In this document: positions 9,050-17,975 of the stretch, piece after piece
Position numbering within the stretch: the stretch's first letter is position 1
Layout: each line of letters starts with the position of its first letter
The notes under the pieces: generated by a model
What the model was told of the DNA's origin: nothing
Database searches by the model: none
The model's input: the letters and a program-made list of their open reading frames with translations, nothing else
Assembly: GCA_900102115.1 (NCBI GenBank)
Contig: FNAW01000002.1
Coordinates: 744,001-808,000, forward strand
Source of the DNA: Blastococcus fimeti
Lineage (GTDB): Bacteria > Actinomycetota > Actinomycetes > Mycobacteriales > Geodermatophilaceae
Direction of reading: 5' to 3'
Length of the DNA stretch: 64,000 bases
Program-made: the position numbers and the translations under genes

Positions 9050-10627
9050 TCAGCCGGGCAGCGGCGGGGACTGCAGGTGCCAGGTCGTGGCCGCCTCGTA
9101 GGCGGCGCCGACCCGGAGCACGGTGGCCTCGTCGAAGGGCCGGCCCATGACCTGCAGGCCGACCGGCAGACCGCCGTCGCTGAACCCGCAGGGCACGGTC
9201 AGCGCGGGGATGCCTGCGGCGTTGGCCGGTGCGGTGAGGCAGTTGAGCGCGAACAGGATCGGGTGCTCCTGCCCGCGCAGCGCCGCCGTCGTCGAGCCGT
9301 AGGCGGGCGCCGGGATGGCGAGGGTCGGGCTGACCAGGACGTCGACGTCGCGCAGCGCGGCGGCGAAGCCGGCCTGCACCAGCCCGCGGGCGCGCTGGGC
9401 GTTGACGTAGGCGGTACCGCTGATCAGCTCCCCCGCGAGCAGCCGGAGCCGCACCTCCTCGGTGTAGGCCTCCGGCATCCGGCGGATCTCGTCCTGGTGG
9501 ATGGCGCTGGCCTCCACACCGGCCAGGGTCGAGAGCACGTCCTCGGTGAGCTCCACGTCGGGCACCTCGACCGGCACCAGCGTGGCACCGGCCGCCTCGA
9601 GCACCCCGATCGCGGTGCGCACCGCGGCGTCCACGTCGTCGTCGGACCAGTCGAAGAACCAGTTGACCGGGACGCCGATCCGCAGCCCGGCGACCCCCGC
9701 CGTCAAGCCGGAGAGGTAGTCCCCCACCGGGGCGTCGACGGACGACGGATCGGCCGGGTCGTGCCCGGCGAGCACCTGCAGGCAGAGTGCTGCGTCGCCG
9801 ACGGTCTTGGTGAGCGGGCCGGCGTGGTCCAGCGACCAGCTCAGCGCCGCGACCCCGCGCTTGCTGATCCGCCCGTAGGTCGCCTTGAGCCCGACCACCC
9901 CCGTGAGCCCCGCGGGGATCCGGATGGAGCCGCCGGTGTCGGAGCCCATCGCCATCAGGCAGAGGTCGGCCGCGACCGCCGCACCCGAGCCGCCGCTGGA
10001 GCCGCCCGGGATGGTGCCGACGTCCCACGGATTGTGGGTGGGCGCGGAGACGACGCCGAAGGCGAACTCGTGGGTGACGGTCTTGCCGACGACGATCGCG
10101 CCGGCCGCCCGCAGCCGGCGGGTGACCTCCGAGTCGGCGTCCGCGACGTGCCCGGTCCGGACGTCGGAGCCGGCCAGGGTGGGCCGGCCGGCGACGTCGT
10201 AGAGGTCCTTGAGCGCCACCGGCAGCCCGTGCAGCGGCCCCAGCGGGCGGCCGTCGCGCACCGCCGCGTCGGCCTCGGCCGCCAGCGCGAGCGCCTCGTC
10301 GGCGTACACGTCGGCGTAGGACTGCAGGACGCCGTCAGCCCGGTCGATCCGGGCCAGCACCGCCGCGACCAGCGCGGTGGAGCTCAGCTCGCCCGAGGCG
10401 ACCAGCGCGGCCGCCTCCTGCAGGCCGAGCGCGGCCGGGTCGTCACCCGGCGCACGCCCGGCAGCGACCGGTGCACCCGGCACGACCGCCCCCTCGGCCG
10501 GGGCACCGCCCGGCTCCGGGTAGCGCACCCCGCGGGCGGGCTCGAGGTCCCGCAGCGGGAGCGCCCGGAACCGGTCGGCGACCGCCCCCGGGTCCGCGGT
10601 CGTCGTCGTCTCCTCGACGGCGGTCAT
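9050..10627 (-). CDS. Amidase signature family hydrolase with N-terminal extension (amidase 3)
   Basis: A 525-residue amidase with Lys140 (LPVALKDLYDV), cis-Ser210 ([14 protein letters not shown]) and nucleophile Ser234 ([10 protein letters not shown]). It carries about 65 extra N-terminal residues (DRFRALPLRDLEPARGVRYP and a Pro/Ala-rich linker) not present in the other two amidases of this strand; their role is unknown. The ATG overlaps the stop of the upstream ABC ATPase (ATGA), placing it in the transporter operon, so imported compounds are its likely substrates. It is more distant in sequence from amidases 1 and 2 than they are from each other. Confidence 0.9.
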   Translation of the reverse strand: MTAVEETTTTADPGAVADRFRALPLRDLEPARGVRYPEPGGAPAEGAVVPGAPVAAGRAPGDDPAALGLQEAAALVASGELSSTALVAAVLARIDRADGVLQSYADVYADEALALAAEADAAVRDGRPLGPLHGLPVALKDLYDVAGRPTLAGSDVRTGHVADADSEVTRRLRAAGAIVVGKTVTHEFAFGVVSAPTHNPWDVGTIPGGSSGGSGAAVAADLCLMAMGSDTGGSIRIPAGLTGVVGLKATYGRISKRGVAALSWSLDHAGPLTKTVGDAALCLQVLAGHDPADPSSVDAPVGDYLSGLTAGVAGLRIGVPVNWFFDWSDDDVDAAVRTAIGVLEAAGATLVPVEVPDVELTEDVLSTLAGVEASAIHQDEIRRMPEAYTEEVRLRLLAGELISGTAYVNAQRARGLVQAGFAAALRDVDVLVSPTLAIPAPAYGSTTAALRGQEHPILFALNCLTAPANAAGIPALTVPCGFSDGGLPVGLQVMGRPFDEATVLRVGAAYEAATTWHLQSPPLPG

Positions 10628-11421
10628 GCGGCCACCGGCTCGAGGACGGCGTCGAGCAGCCGGCGGGTGACCTCGTTCTGCGGCTTGTGGAAGATGTCGT
10701 CCACCGGGCCGGACTCGACCAGCTCGCCGTGGTGCAGCACCGCGGCGCGGTCGCACATGTGCTGCACCAGCGCCAGGTTGTGCGTGATGAGCAGCATCGT
10801 CAGGTGCCGCTCCTCCTGCAGCTGCTGGAGCAGGTTCAGGATCTGCGCCTGCACCGAGACGTCGAGGGCCGAGGTGGGCTCGTCCAGCAGCAGGAACTCC
10901 GGCTCGCTGGCCAGCGCCCGGGCGATGCCCAGCCGCTGGCGCTGACCGCCGGAGAACTCGTGCGGATAGCGGTCGGCCTGGTCGGCGCGCAGGCCCACGT
11001 GCTCCAGCAGGTCCACCACCCGGTCGCGCACCTCGTTCTTCGGGCAGAGGTCGAACTGGCGCATCGGGAAGGCCACCTGCTCGCCCACCGCGCGGCGCGG
11101 GTTGAACGCCGACCCGGAGTCCTGGAAGACGATCTGCATGCGCTGCCGCAGCCGGCGCATGCCCTTCGGGGTCAGCCGGGTCACGTCGTGCCCGTCGAAG
11201 CCGACGAAGCCACTTGTGGGCTCGACCAGCCGCAGCAGCATCCGCCCGATCGTGGTCTTGCCCGACCCGGACTCCCCGATCAGCCCGAAGGTCTCCCCCC
11301 GGAGGACGTCGAAGGTCGCCCCCTGGACGGCGACGAACTCCTCCCCGGTGCCGAAGAGCGTCGGCTTCGCGTAGACCTTCCGCAGGTCCTGTGCCTGCAC
11401 CAGTACGTCACGCCCCGACAT
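10624..11421 (-). CDS. dppF: Peptide/nickel-type ABC transporter ATP-binding protein (DppF-like)
   Basis: A 265-residue nucleotide-binding subunit of an oligopeptide-type importer, acting at the inner face of the membrane. It has Walker A GESGSGKTT, the Q-loop in VFQDSGSAFNPR, signature FSGGQRQRLGIARAL, Walker B LLLDEPTSALD and switch LITHNL. It overlaps the upstream ATPase gene by 14 bases. It lacks the C-terminal cysteine cluster seen in the partner ATPase. Confidence 0.92.
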   Translation of the reverse strand: MSGRDVLVQAQDLRKVYAKPTLFGTGEEFVAVQGATFDVLRGETFGLIGESGSGKTTIGRMLLRLVEPTSGFVGFDGHDVTRLTPKGMRRLRQRMQIVFQDSGSAFNPRRAVGEQVAFPMRQFDLCPKNEVRDRVVDLLEHVGLRADQADRYPHEFSGGQRQRLGIARALASEPEFLLLDEPTSALDVSVQAQILNLLQQLQEERHLTMLLITHNLALVQHMCDRAAVLHHGELVESGPVDDIFHKPQNEVTRRLLDAVLEPVAA

Positions 11422-12442
11422 GCTGAGCCACCCCCGCCATTGCTGCCTTCTCCTCGGCCCGCCGGTGGCAGACCGCCTCCTGCCCTGCTCCGGACGCCAC
11501 CGTCGGCGGGTCCACCTCCCAGCACTCCGGGCCCACCTCGGGGCACCGGGGTGCGAAGGCGCACCCGTCGGTGAGCCGCAGGGGCAGCGGCGCCGAGCCG
11601 CCGATCTGGTACAGCCGCTGCCGCACGTGCCCCTCGCCGGCGGCCTCGGTGCGCAGCCGCGGGACCGAGGCCATGAGGCCCCGGGTGTAGGGGTGCTGCG
11701 GGGTCCTCAGCACGTCGGCCACGTCGCCGTGCTCGACGATCCGGCCCGCGTACATGACCGCCACCGTCCGGCACATGTGCGCCACCACGCCCATGTCGTG
11801 GGTGACCATCAGGATCGCCGTCCCCAGCTCCTGGTTGATCTCCTGGAGCAGCTCGATGATCTGCTTCTGGACCGTGGCGTCCAGCGCCGTCGTCGGCTCG
11901 TCGGCGATCAGCAGGTCCGGCTCGCAGGCCAGCGCCAGGGCGACGACGACGCGCTGCCGCTGCCCCCCGCTGAGCTGGTGGGGGTAGCTCTTCAGCTTGG
12001 CCACCGGATCGGGGATGCGCACCAGTTCGAGGGCGTTCAGCGCCTTCTCGCGGGCCTCCTTCTTCGACAGCCCCTGGTGCAGCCGGAGGACCTCCACCAG
12101 CTGCTCCCCCACCCGGAAGAACGGGTCCAGGCTGGTCATCGCGTTCTGGAAGACCATGCTGATGCTGCCGCCACGGATGGCCCGCATCTCGGCCTCGGAC
12201 TTCTGCAGCAGGTCCTCGCCCCGGAAGAGGATCCGGCCGCCGGCGATCGTGGCGTTGCGGGAGCCGAGCAGCCGCAGGATGGACAGCCCGGTCACGCTCT
12301 TGCCCGACCCGGACTCCCCGACCATCCCGAGGATGCCGCCGCGGGGGATGTCGAAGGACACCCCGTCGACGGCCTTGATGGTGCCGAGCTCGGAGGCGAA
12401 GTGGGTCTGCAGGTTCTCGACGCGCAGCAGTGGTTCGGTCAT
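11408..12442 (-). CDS. dppD: Peptide/nickel-type ABC transporter ATP-binding protein (DppD-like)
   Basis: A 344-residue ATPase partner of the preceding importer. Walker A is [11 protein letters not shown], signature [16 protein letters not shown], Walker [13 protein letters not shown], and the switch is VTHDMGVV. The C-terminal oligopeptide-transporter extension is present, with the [14 protein letters not shown] cysteine pattern that in homologues binds an iron-sulfur cluster. The ATG at 12442 has AGGAGA about 8 bases upstream; the open frame beyond that is inside the permease gene. Confidence 0.93.
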   Translation of the reverse strand: MTEPLLRVENLQTHFASELGTIKAVDGVSFDIPRGGILGMVGESGSGKSVTGLSILRLLGSRNATIAGGRILFRGEDLLQKSEAEMRAIRGGSISMVFQNAMTSLDPFFRVGEQLVEVLRLHQGLSKKEAREKALNALELVRIPDPVAKLKSYPHQLSGGQRQRVVVALALACEPDLLIADEPTTALDATVQKQIIELLQEINQELGTAILMVTHDMGVVAHMCRTVAVMYAGRIVEHGDVADVLRTPQHPYTRGLMASVPRLRTEAAGEGHVRQRLYQIGGSAPLPLRLTDGCAFAPRCPEVGPECWEVDPPTVASGAGQEAVCHRRAEEKAAMAGVAQHVGA

Positions 12443-12462
12443 CGTCGGTTCTCCTGTCGCGC

Positions 12463-13389
12463 TCAACTGGTCTGCTTGTGCGGGTCGAGGGCGTCGCGGA
12501 TGCCGTCGCCGATGAGGTTGAAGGCGAGCGCCGCGACGAGGATCACCAGGCCGGGGATCGTCGCCACGTGGCCGTAGCCCTCCAGCAGGACGCTGCGCCC
12601 GTCGCTGGTCATGACGCCCCAGTCCGGCGCCGGCGGGGTGACGCCGACGCCCAGGAAGCTCAGGCCGGCGGCGAGCACGATCATCAGGCCGCAGAGGCTG
12701 GTGCCGTAGACGACCAGCGGCGACATCACGTTCGGCATGAGCTGCTGGCGCAGGATCTGCGCCTGCGTCGCCCCGGCTGCGCGGGCCGCCTCGACGTACT
12801 CCTTGGCCGATTCCTGGACCGTCGCCGTGTACACGACCCGGGCCATGTAGGGGACCATCGTGATGCCGATCGCGAGCATGACGTTGGCCAGGCCCGGGCC
12901 GAGGACCGCGGCGATGGCGATCGCGAGGAGCACCACCGGGAACGCGAACAGCACGTCCAGGACGCGCATCACCGCGTTGCCCGTCCGGCCGCCGAAGTAG
13001 CCGGCGAACATGCCGATCAGCAGCGCGATCGGCGCGGCCGCGAGCACCGGCAGGACGGCGACGGTCAGCGAGTAGCGCCCGCCGTAGATCAGCCGGGAGA
13101 GGATGTCCCGCCCCTGGCCGTCCAGCCCCAGGAGGTGACCGGGGGTGCCGATGCCCTCCAGCCGCTGCGAGGCATCGCCGTCGAGCGGGTCGTAGGGCGC
13201 CAGCAGCGGCGCGAACACCGCCACCAGCGTCAGGAACACGAGGATCCCGATGGAGACGACGGCCGCCTTGTCCCTGCGCAGCGCCCGCCACATCAGTGCG
13301 GGACGGGAACGGCTCTTGATCTGCGCGGCCACCGTGTCGCCGGCGGCCACCGGCGAGACGACCTTCTGGCCGAGTGTCGTCGAGGTCAT
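12463..13389 (-). CDS. dppC: Peptide-type ABC transporter permease (DppC-like)
   Basis: A 308-residue inner-membrane permease with a cytoplasmic N-terminus, a first helix (VSIGILVFLTLVAVFAPLLA), the DPLDGDASQRLEG-TPGHLLGLDGQGRDILSRLIYGG motif typical of DppC/OppC, and further helices ending in the DALDPH motif. The EAARAAGATQAQILRQQLMPN segment is the EAA loop that contacts the ATPases. It overlaps the end of the upstream permease gene by 4 bases, as expected for a coupled permease pair. Confidence 0.93.
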   Translation of the reverse strand: MTSTTLGQKVVSPVAAGDTVAAQIKSRSRPALMWRALRRDKAAVVSIGILVFLTLVAVFAPLLAPYDPLDGDASQRLEGIGTPGHLLGLDGQGRDILSRLIYGGRYSLTVAVLPVLAAAPIALLIGMFAGYFGGRTGNAVMRVLDVLFAFPVVLLAIAIAAVLGPGLANVMLAIGITMVPYMARVVYTATVQESAKEYVEAARAAGATQAQILRQQLMPNVMSPLVVYGTSLCGLMIVLAAGLSFLGVGVTPPAPDWGVMTSDGRSVLLEGYGHVATIPGLVILVAALAFNLIGDGIRDALDPHKQTS

Positions 13390-14342
13390 CCGACGGCCTC
13401 CCTGGTACGTGGGTCGAGGAGCGCGACGACGATGTCGGCGATGAGGTTGACGACCACGAAGACCAGCGCGATGAACAGGACGCCGGCCTGGATGATCGGC
13501 ATGTCGTTCGAGGTGATCGACGTGTAGAGCTGCCCGCCGAGACCGGGCCAGCTGAACACCACCTCGATGAAGATGACGCCGCCCAGCAGGTAGCCGACCT
13601 GCAGGCCGACGATGTTCACGATGGGCGGCAGGGCGTTCCGGAGGGCGTGCTTCCAGACGATCTGCCGCTCGGGGACGCCGTTGGCGCGGAGCATCCGGAT
13701 GTGGTCCTGCTGCAGGGCCTCGACCATCACGCTGCGGGTGAGCCGCGCGATGACCGCCGTCGGGACCACCGCCGCGGTGGCCGCCGGCAGGACGAGGTGC
13801 CGGAGCAGGTCCCCGAGCCCGCCGGGTTCCCGGACGTCGTACATGCCCGACGTCGGGAGCCAGCCGAGCTTCAGGGCGAAGATGCTGATCACGACCAGCG
13901 CCGCCCAGTAGACCGGCACGCTGGCCCCGGCGAGCGACAGGAACATCGCCCCCCGGTCGAACAGCGAGTACTGGCGGGTGGCCGCCAGCACCCCCAGCGG
14001 GACGCCGATGACCAGGCAGATCACCAGCGCCCCCGCGGCCAGGATGATCGTGTTGCCGAGCTTCGGGAACACGATCTCCGCGACCGGCTGGGCCATCGTG
14101 AGCGAGGTGTTGAGGTCGCCCTGCAGCAGGCCGCCGAGGTAGCTGACGTACTGCTGCACGAGCGGCTGGTCGAGGCCGAGGTCGGCCCGCACGGCGGCGA
14201 TGGACTCCGCCGTCGCGGTGGGACCGAGCATCGTCCGGACGGGGTCGCCCGGGACCAGCTGCATGATCAGGAAGACCAGGACGGACACCCCGAGCAGGAC
14301 CAGGATCATCGAGCCCGCGCGGCGGGCGAGGTAACCGGCCAT
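13386..14342 (-). CDS. dppB: Peptide-type ABC transporter permease (DppB-like)
   Basis: A 318-residue permease with the DppB pattern: N-terminal ARRAGSMILVLLGVSVLVF helix, VPGDPVRTMLG, a LGLDQPLVQQYVSYLGGLLQGDLNTS periplasmic stretch, EAA loop (RANGVPERQIVWKHALRNALPP) and a C-terminal DPRTRE. Its ATG overlaps the stop of the binding-protein gene by one base (TGATG). Confidence 0.93.
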   Translation of the reverse strand: MAGYLARRAGSMILVLLGVSVLVFLIMQLVPGDPVRTMLGPTATAESIAAVRADLGLDQPLVQQYVSYLGGLLQGDLNTSLTMAQPVAEIVFPKLGNTIILAAGALVICLVIGVPLGVLAATRQYSLFDRGAMFLSLAGASVPVYWAALVVISIFALKLGWLPTSGMYDVREPGGLGDLLRHLVLPAATAAVVPTAVIARLTRSVMVEALQQDHIRMLRANGVPERQIVWKHALRNALPPIVNIVGLQVGYLLGGVIFIEVVFSWPGLGGQLYTSITSNDMPIIQAGVLFIALVFVVVNLIADIVVALLDPRTREAVG

Positions 14343-15991
14343 CAGCGCAGCCACACCGACTTGAGGTCGTACCACTCCTCGCTCGGGTTCACGAAGCCCT
14401 GCACGTCGCCGCTGAGCACGTAGGGCGCCTTGTCGTTCACGATCGGGGCCATGGCCGCGTCCTCGTGCACGATCTCGGCGGCCTGGCGCCACAGGTCGTC
14501 GGCGGTGGCCTCGTCGAGCGCCGTCGCCGCCTGCTGCATGACCTCGTCGAGCGCCGGGTTGCTGTAGTGCCCGACGTTGGAGCCGTTGGGCGCCTGCAGG
14601 GTCGAGGAGGTGACGTTGCGCAGCCAGTACGGCGTCGTCATGCCCCAGGACATCTGGGCCATCCCGGTACCGGCCGGGATGCCCTCGGCCCACTCGGTGA
14701 GGTAGGTGATCCACTCCGTGGTGTCGAGCTCGACCCGGATGCCGACGTCGGCCAGGTCCTGCTGGATGTACTCGGCCATCGGGACCGGGACGATCTGCCC
14801 CGAGCCGTCCACCGAGGTCATCAGGGTGGTCTCGAACCCGTCGGCGTAGCCGGCCTCCGCGAGCAGCTCCTTGGCCCGCTCGGGGTCGTACTCGAAGTAC
14901 TCCTCGCTGGCCTCGTAGGCGCTGTTGGCCGGGGGCAGGACGCTGTAGGCCGGGTTGACCGTGCCCTGCAGCAGGTCCTCGGACATGCCCTCGCGGTTGA
15001 TGGCGTAGTTGACCGCCTGCCGGACCCGGACGTCGGAGAAGATCGGGTCGGTCATGTTGAAGGCCAGGTACCAGAGGTGCGGCGGCGCGCTGGTCGCGAC
15101 CTCGAAGCCGGCCTCCTCGAGGCTGGACACGCTGTCGGGCGAGGGGACGGCGATCATGTCGACCTCACCGGCCCGCAGCGCGGACACCCGCGTGGAGGGG
15201 TCGGGCAGCGGCCGGAAGACGACGCTGTCGAGGTAGGGCTTCTCGCCCCAGTAGTCCTCGTTGCGCTCCAGGGTGATGCGCTGGCCGCGGATGCGGTCGA
15301 CGAACCTGAAGGGTCCGGTGCCCGTGGGGTGGTCGGCGATCTCGTCGTTGCCGTACTTCTCCAGCGCGGTCGGGCTGATGATCCCGGTCGAGCCGCCGCC
15401 GCCCTGGGTGAGCAGGCGCAGGAAGGCCGAGAACGGCTGCGTCATCGTCATCTCGACGGTGAGCGGGTCCACCGCGTCGACCGAGGCCAGGTGCTGCCAG
15501 ACGAACACGGTCTGCCCGGCCGAGCGGTCGTCGTAGAACTCGAAGGTCGGGTCGCTCATGCGCCGGACGTTGAACACGACCGCCTCGGCGTCGAAGTCCG
15601 TCCCGTCGTGGAACGTCACGCCCTCGCGGAGGTGGAAGGTGTACGTCATGCCGTCCTCGGAGACCTCCCAGGACTCGGCGAGCCCGGGGATGATCTCCGG
15701 GATGGGCGCCTCCTCGGAGGTCTTCGAGAGGTCCTCGTCGACGAGCGCCTCGTACATCTGCCGGTTCACGCGGTAGGTGACCCAGCCGCCGGCGCGGTGC
15801 GGGTCCAGCACGTCGGTGTCGGACTCGATGCCGATGGCGAGGGTGCCGCCGCTCTGCGGATCGCCGGCGGGACCGTTGTCGGCGGCGTCCGCGCCGCCGC
15901 AGGCCGAGACGAGCAGAGCCAGCGCCAGGAGGCCGGCCGAGAGCCGGCCGGCACGCGGCCGGCGGGCTCCACGGTCAAAGGTGGTGAGCAA
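14342..15991 (-). CDS. Peptide-type ABC transporter substrate-binding lipoprotein 1 (DppA-like)
   Basis: A 549-residue extracytoplasmic binding protein of the SBP_bac_5 family. It has a short signal peptide and lipobox LLVSAC with lipidated Cys31, so it is tethered outside the membrane. The family signature is clear (YTFHLREGVTFHDGT, DHPTGTGPFRFV, ERNEDYWGEKPYLDS). The TTG at 15991 was chosen because GGAGGG lies 8 bases upstream and the signal peptide follows at once; the frame is open upstream without a better start. It is the first gene of the eight-gene operon. Ligand unknown; the linked amidases suggest amide or peptide-like molecules. It is closely similar to a second lipoprotein at 23722-25371. 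Confidence 0.92.
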   Translation of the reverse strand: MLTTFDRGARRPRAGRLSAGLLALALLVSACGGADAADNGPAGDPQSGGTLAIGIESDTDVLDPHRAGGWVTYRVNRQMYEALVDEDLSKTSEEAPIPEIIPGLAESWEVSEDGMTYTFHLREGVTFHDGTDFDAEAVVFNVRRMSDPTFEFYDDRSAGQTVFVWQHLASVDAVDPLTVEMTMTQPFSAFLRLLTQGGGGSTGIISPTALEKYGNDEIADHPTGTGPFRFVDRIRGQRITLERNEDYWGEKPYLDSVVFRPLPDPSTRVSALRAGEVDMIAVPSPDSVSSLEEAGFEVATSAPPHLWYLAFNMTDPIFSDVRVRQAVNYAINREGMSEDLLQGTVNPAYSVLPPANSAYEASEEYFEYDPERAKELLAEAGYADGFETTLMTSVDGSGQIVPVPMAEYIQQDLADVGIRVELDTTEWITYLTEWAEGIPAGTGMAQMSWGMTTPYWLRNVTSSTLQAPNGSNVGHYSNPALDEVMQQAATALDEATADDLWRQAAEIVHEDAAMAPIVNDKAPYVLSGDVQGFVNPSEEWYDLKSVWLR

Positions 15992-16278
15992 GGTTGGATC
16001 CCTCCATCGGGGCAGCACGAAGCACCACGGGCAGGTGGGGCTGGAAATGGGGATCGGCGCATCCGGACGACGCTGGCGGAGCGACCGAGCAGAACGTAAG
16101 GGCGCTTTGTTGCTGCGGCGTTTCCGCCCTGGAACCAACGGAAGAGTGGCGCGGCTCACGTCCGGAACGCTGCTCCGACCTGCGCGAATGCCCATCCGGA
16201 CCGGCAAACGGATCGGAACCGGCGGGAAACAATCCGCTCCTACGGTAGGGTCCCCTGCCCATTCCCGAGAGGTGACCC
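15992..16278. promoter_or_regulatory. Divergent control region between transporter operon and amidase 4
   Basis: A 287-base intergenic region from which the transporter operon (minus) and the AmdA-type amidase (plus) diverge, so both promoters must lie here or close by. It is lower in GC than its surroundings. A possible plus-strand -10 is TAGGGT at 16246-16251, 28 bases before the amidase start, without an obvious -35. I see no strong operator or riboswitch-like fold. Confidence 0.4.
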
Positions 16279-17835
16279 GTGCCGGTTTCCCGCCCGTCCG
16301 CAGACGACCTGTCCCGCATCGCGAAGCAATTCCACTTCACGCTCGACGCCGACCAGCTCGAGACGTTCGGCGCCCTGCTCGAGGCGGGTCCGCTGGTCGG
16401 GTACGACGCGCTGGACGCGATGGAGAGCGCGGTGCCGGAGGTCCGGTACGAGCGCGGTCCGGCGACCCGGCCGGAGCCGGCCGACAACCCCTACGGCGCC
16501 TGGTACGTCACCGCCCGGATCGAGGGCGCACCCGACGGCCCGCTGGCGGGGAAGACCCTCGCCATCAAGGACAACATCAGCGTCGCCGGGATCCCGATGA
16601 TGAACGGCAGCGCCGTGCTCGAGGGGTTCGTGCCCGCCGCGGACGCCACCGTGGTCGAGCGGATCCTGGACGCCGGCGGCACCATCCTGGGCAAGTCCGT
16701 CTGCGAGCACCTGTGCTTCTCCGGCGGCAGCCACACCTCCGACACCGGCCCCGTGCGCAACCCCTACGACCTCGACCGGGCCACCGGTGGCTCGTCCAGC
16801 GGATCGGCGGCGCTGGTGGCGGCCGGGGTCGTCGACATGGCCGTCGGCGGCGACCAGGGCGGGTCGGTGCGCATGCCCGCCGGCTGGACCGGCATCTACG
16901 GCCTCAAGCCGACCTGGGGGCTGGTCCCCTACACCGGCGCCATGCCGATCGAGCCGACCGTCGACCACCTCGGGCCGATGGCCCGCACGACCGCCGACGT
17001 CGCGCTGCTGCTGGAGGTGCTCGCGGGCACCGACGGGATGGACCCGCGCCAGGGCGGGCCGCAGTCCGCGCCGCCGCGGCAGGCCTCCTACGCCGACGCG
17101 CTCACCGGCGACGTGACGGGGCTGCGCATCGCCGTCGTCCGGGAGGGCTTCGCGATCGAGGGGCTCTCGGAGCCGGAGGTCGACGCGGCGGTCCGCGCGG
17201 CGGTCGCCCGGTACGCGGAGCTCGGGGCGGTCGTGGAGGAGGTGTCCATCCCGTGGCACAGCGCCGCGATGCCGATCTGGAGCGCGGTGGCCAGCGAGGG
17301 CATGGTCGACACCATGCTGCGCGGCAACGGCATGGGCACCGGCTGGCGCGGCCGCTACTCCCCCGACCTGCTCGAGCACTTCGCCCGCGGGCAGGCCGAA
17401 CGGGCCGACAAGTTCTCCGACACGGTGAAGCTCACGCTGCTGGCCGGTCAGTGGATGCTCGACACCTACGGCGGCGCCTACTACGCCAAGGCGATGAACC
17501 TCGTGCCGGCGCTCACCGCTGCCTACGACGCCGTGCTGGCGGAGTACGACCTGCTCGTGATGCCGACCCTGCCGATGGTCGCCACGGTGCTCCCGCCGGC
17601 GGACGCCCCGACCGCCGACGTCGTGGCCCGCGGGCTGGAGATGATCGTCAACACCGCGCCGTTCGACGTCTCCGGGCACCCGGCGATCAGCCTGCCGTGC
17701 GCCATGACCGAGGCGGGTCTGCCGGTCGGGATGATGCTGATCGGCAAGCACGGTGACGAGCGCACGATCCTGCGCGCCTCGGACGCCTTCGAGAAGAACG
17801 TCTTCGCGCCGCCGCCGCCTCCCGCGATCGGCTGA
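16279..17835 (+). CDS. AmdA-type amidase (Rhodococcus nitrile-pathway amidase family, amidase 4)
   Basis: A 518-residue amidase strongly resembling the Rhodococcus aliphatic or enantioselective amidase that normally follows nitrile hydratase: shared stretches include AIKDNISVAGIPMMNGS, GGDQGGSVRMPAGW, GLVPYTGAMPIEPTVDHLGP and MIVNTAPFDVSGHP. By alignment the triad is Lys97, cis-Ser172 and Ser196, one residue off the Rhodococcus numbers I recall. The first 70 residues form the helical N-terminal dimerisation domain of this subfamily. GTG start with GAGAGG about 7 bases upstream. It diverges from the transporter operon and is followed by a hairpin. No nitrile hydratase gene is present in the window, so its physiological amide is open. 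Confidence 0.9.
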   Translation: MPVSRPSADDLSRIAKQFHFTLDADQLETFGALLEAGPLVGYDALDAMESAVPEVRYERGPATRPEPADNPYGAWYVTARIEGAPDGPLAGKTLAIKDNISVAGIPMMNGSAVLEGFVPAADATVVERILDAGGTILGKSVCEHLCFSGGSHTSDTGPVRNPYDLDRATGGSSSGSAALVAAGVVDMAVGGDQGGSVRMPAGWTGIYGLKPTWGLVPYTGAMPIEPTVDHLGPMARTTADVALLLEVLAGTDGMDPRQGGPQSAPPRQASYADALTGDVTGLRIAVVREGFAIEGLSEPEVDAAVRAAVARYAELGAVVEEVSIPWHSAAMPIWSAVASEGMVDTMLRGNGMGTGWRGRYSPDLLEHFARGQAERADKFSDTVKLTLLAGQWMLDTYGGAYYAKAMNLVPALTAAYDAVLAEYDLLVMPTLPMVATVLPPADAPTADVVARGLEMIVNTAPFDVSGHPAISLPCAMTEAGLPVGMMLIGKHGDERTILRASDAFEKNVFAPPPPPAIG

Positions 17836-17841
17836 CGACCA

Positions 17842-17889
17842 CCGCCGCGCACCGTCGTCGTCGAGCGTGACGGCGACGGTGCGCGGCGG
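17842..17889 (+). terminator. Hairpin terminator after amidase 4
   Basis: A perfect 16-base-pair stem (arms CCGCCGCGCACCGTCG and its complement at 17874-17889) with a 16-base loop, starting 6 bases after the amidase stop codon. Confidence 0.75.
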
Positions 17890-17975
17890 CCGGAACAGGC
17901 CGCCTGACCTGCGGTTTCTGTCGTACCCCCGCTCTAGTCTGGACGTGTCGACCAGCTGATCGAGCGGGAGGGGGC

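Noticed and set aside
15992..17835. Nitrile hydratase operon suggested by the AmdA-type amidase
   Set aside because: No alpha or beta nitrile hydratase subunit or activator is encoded on either side.
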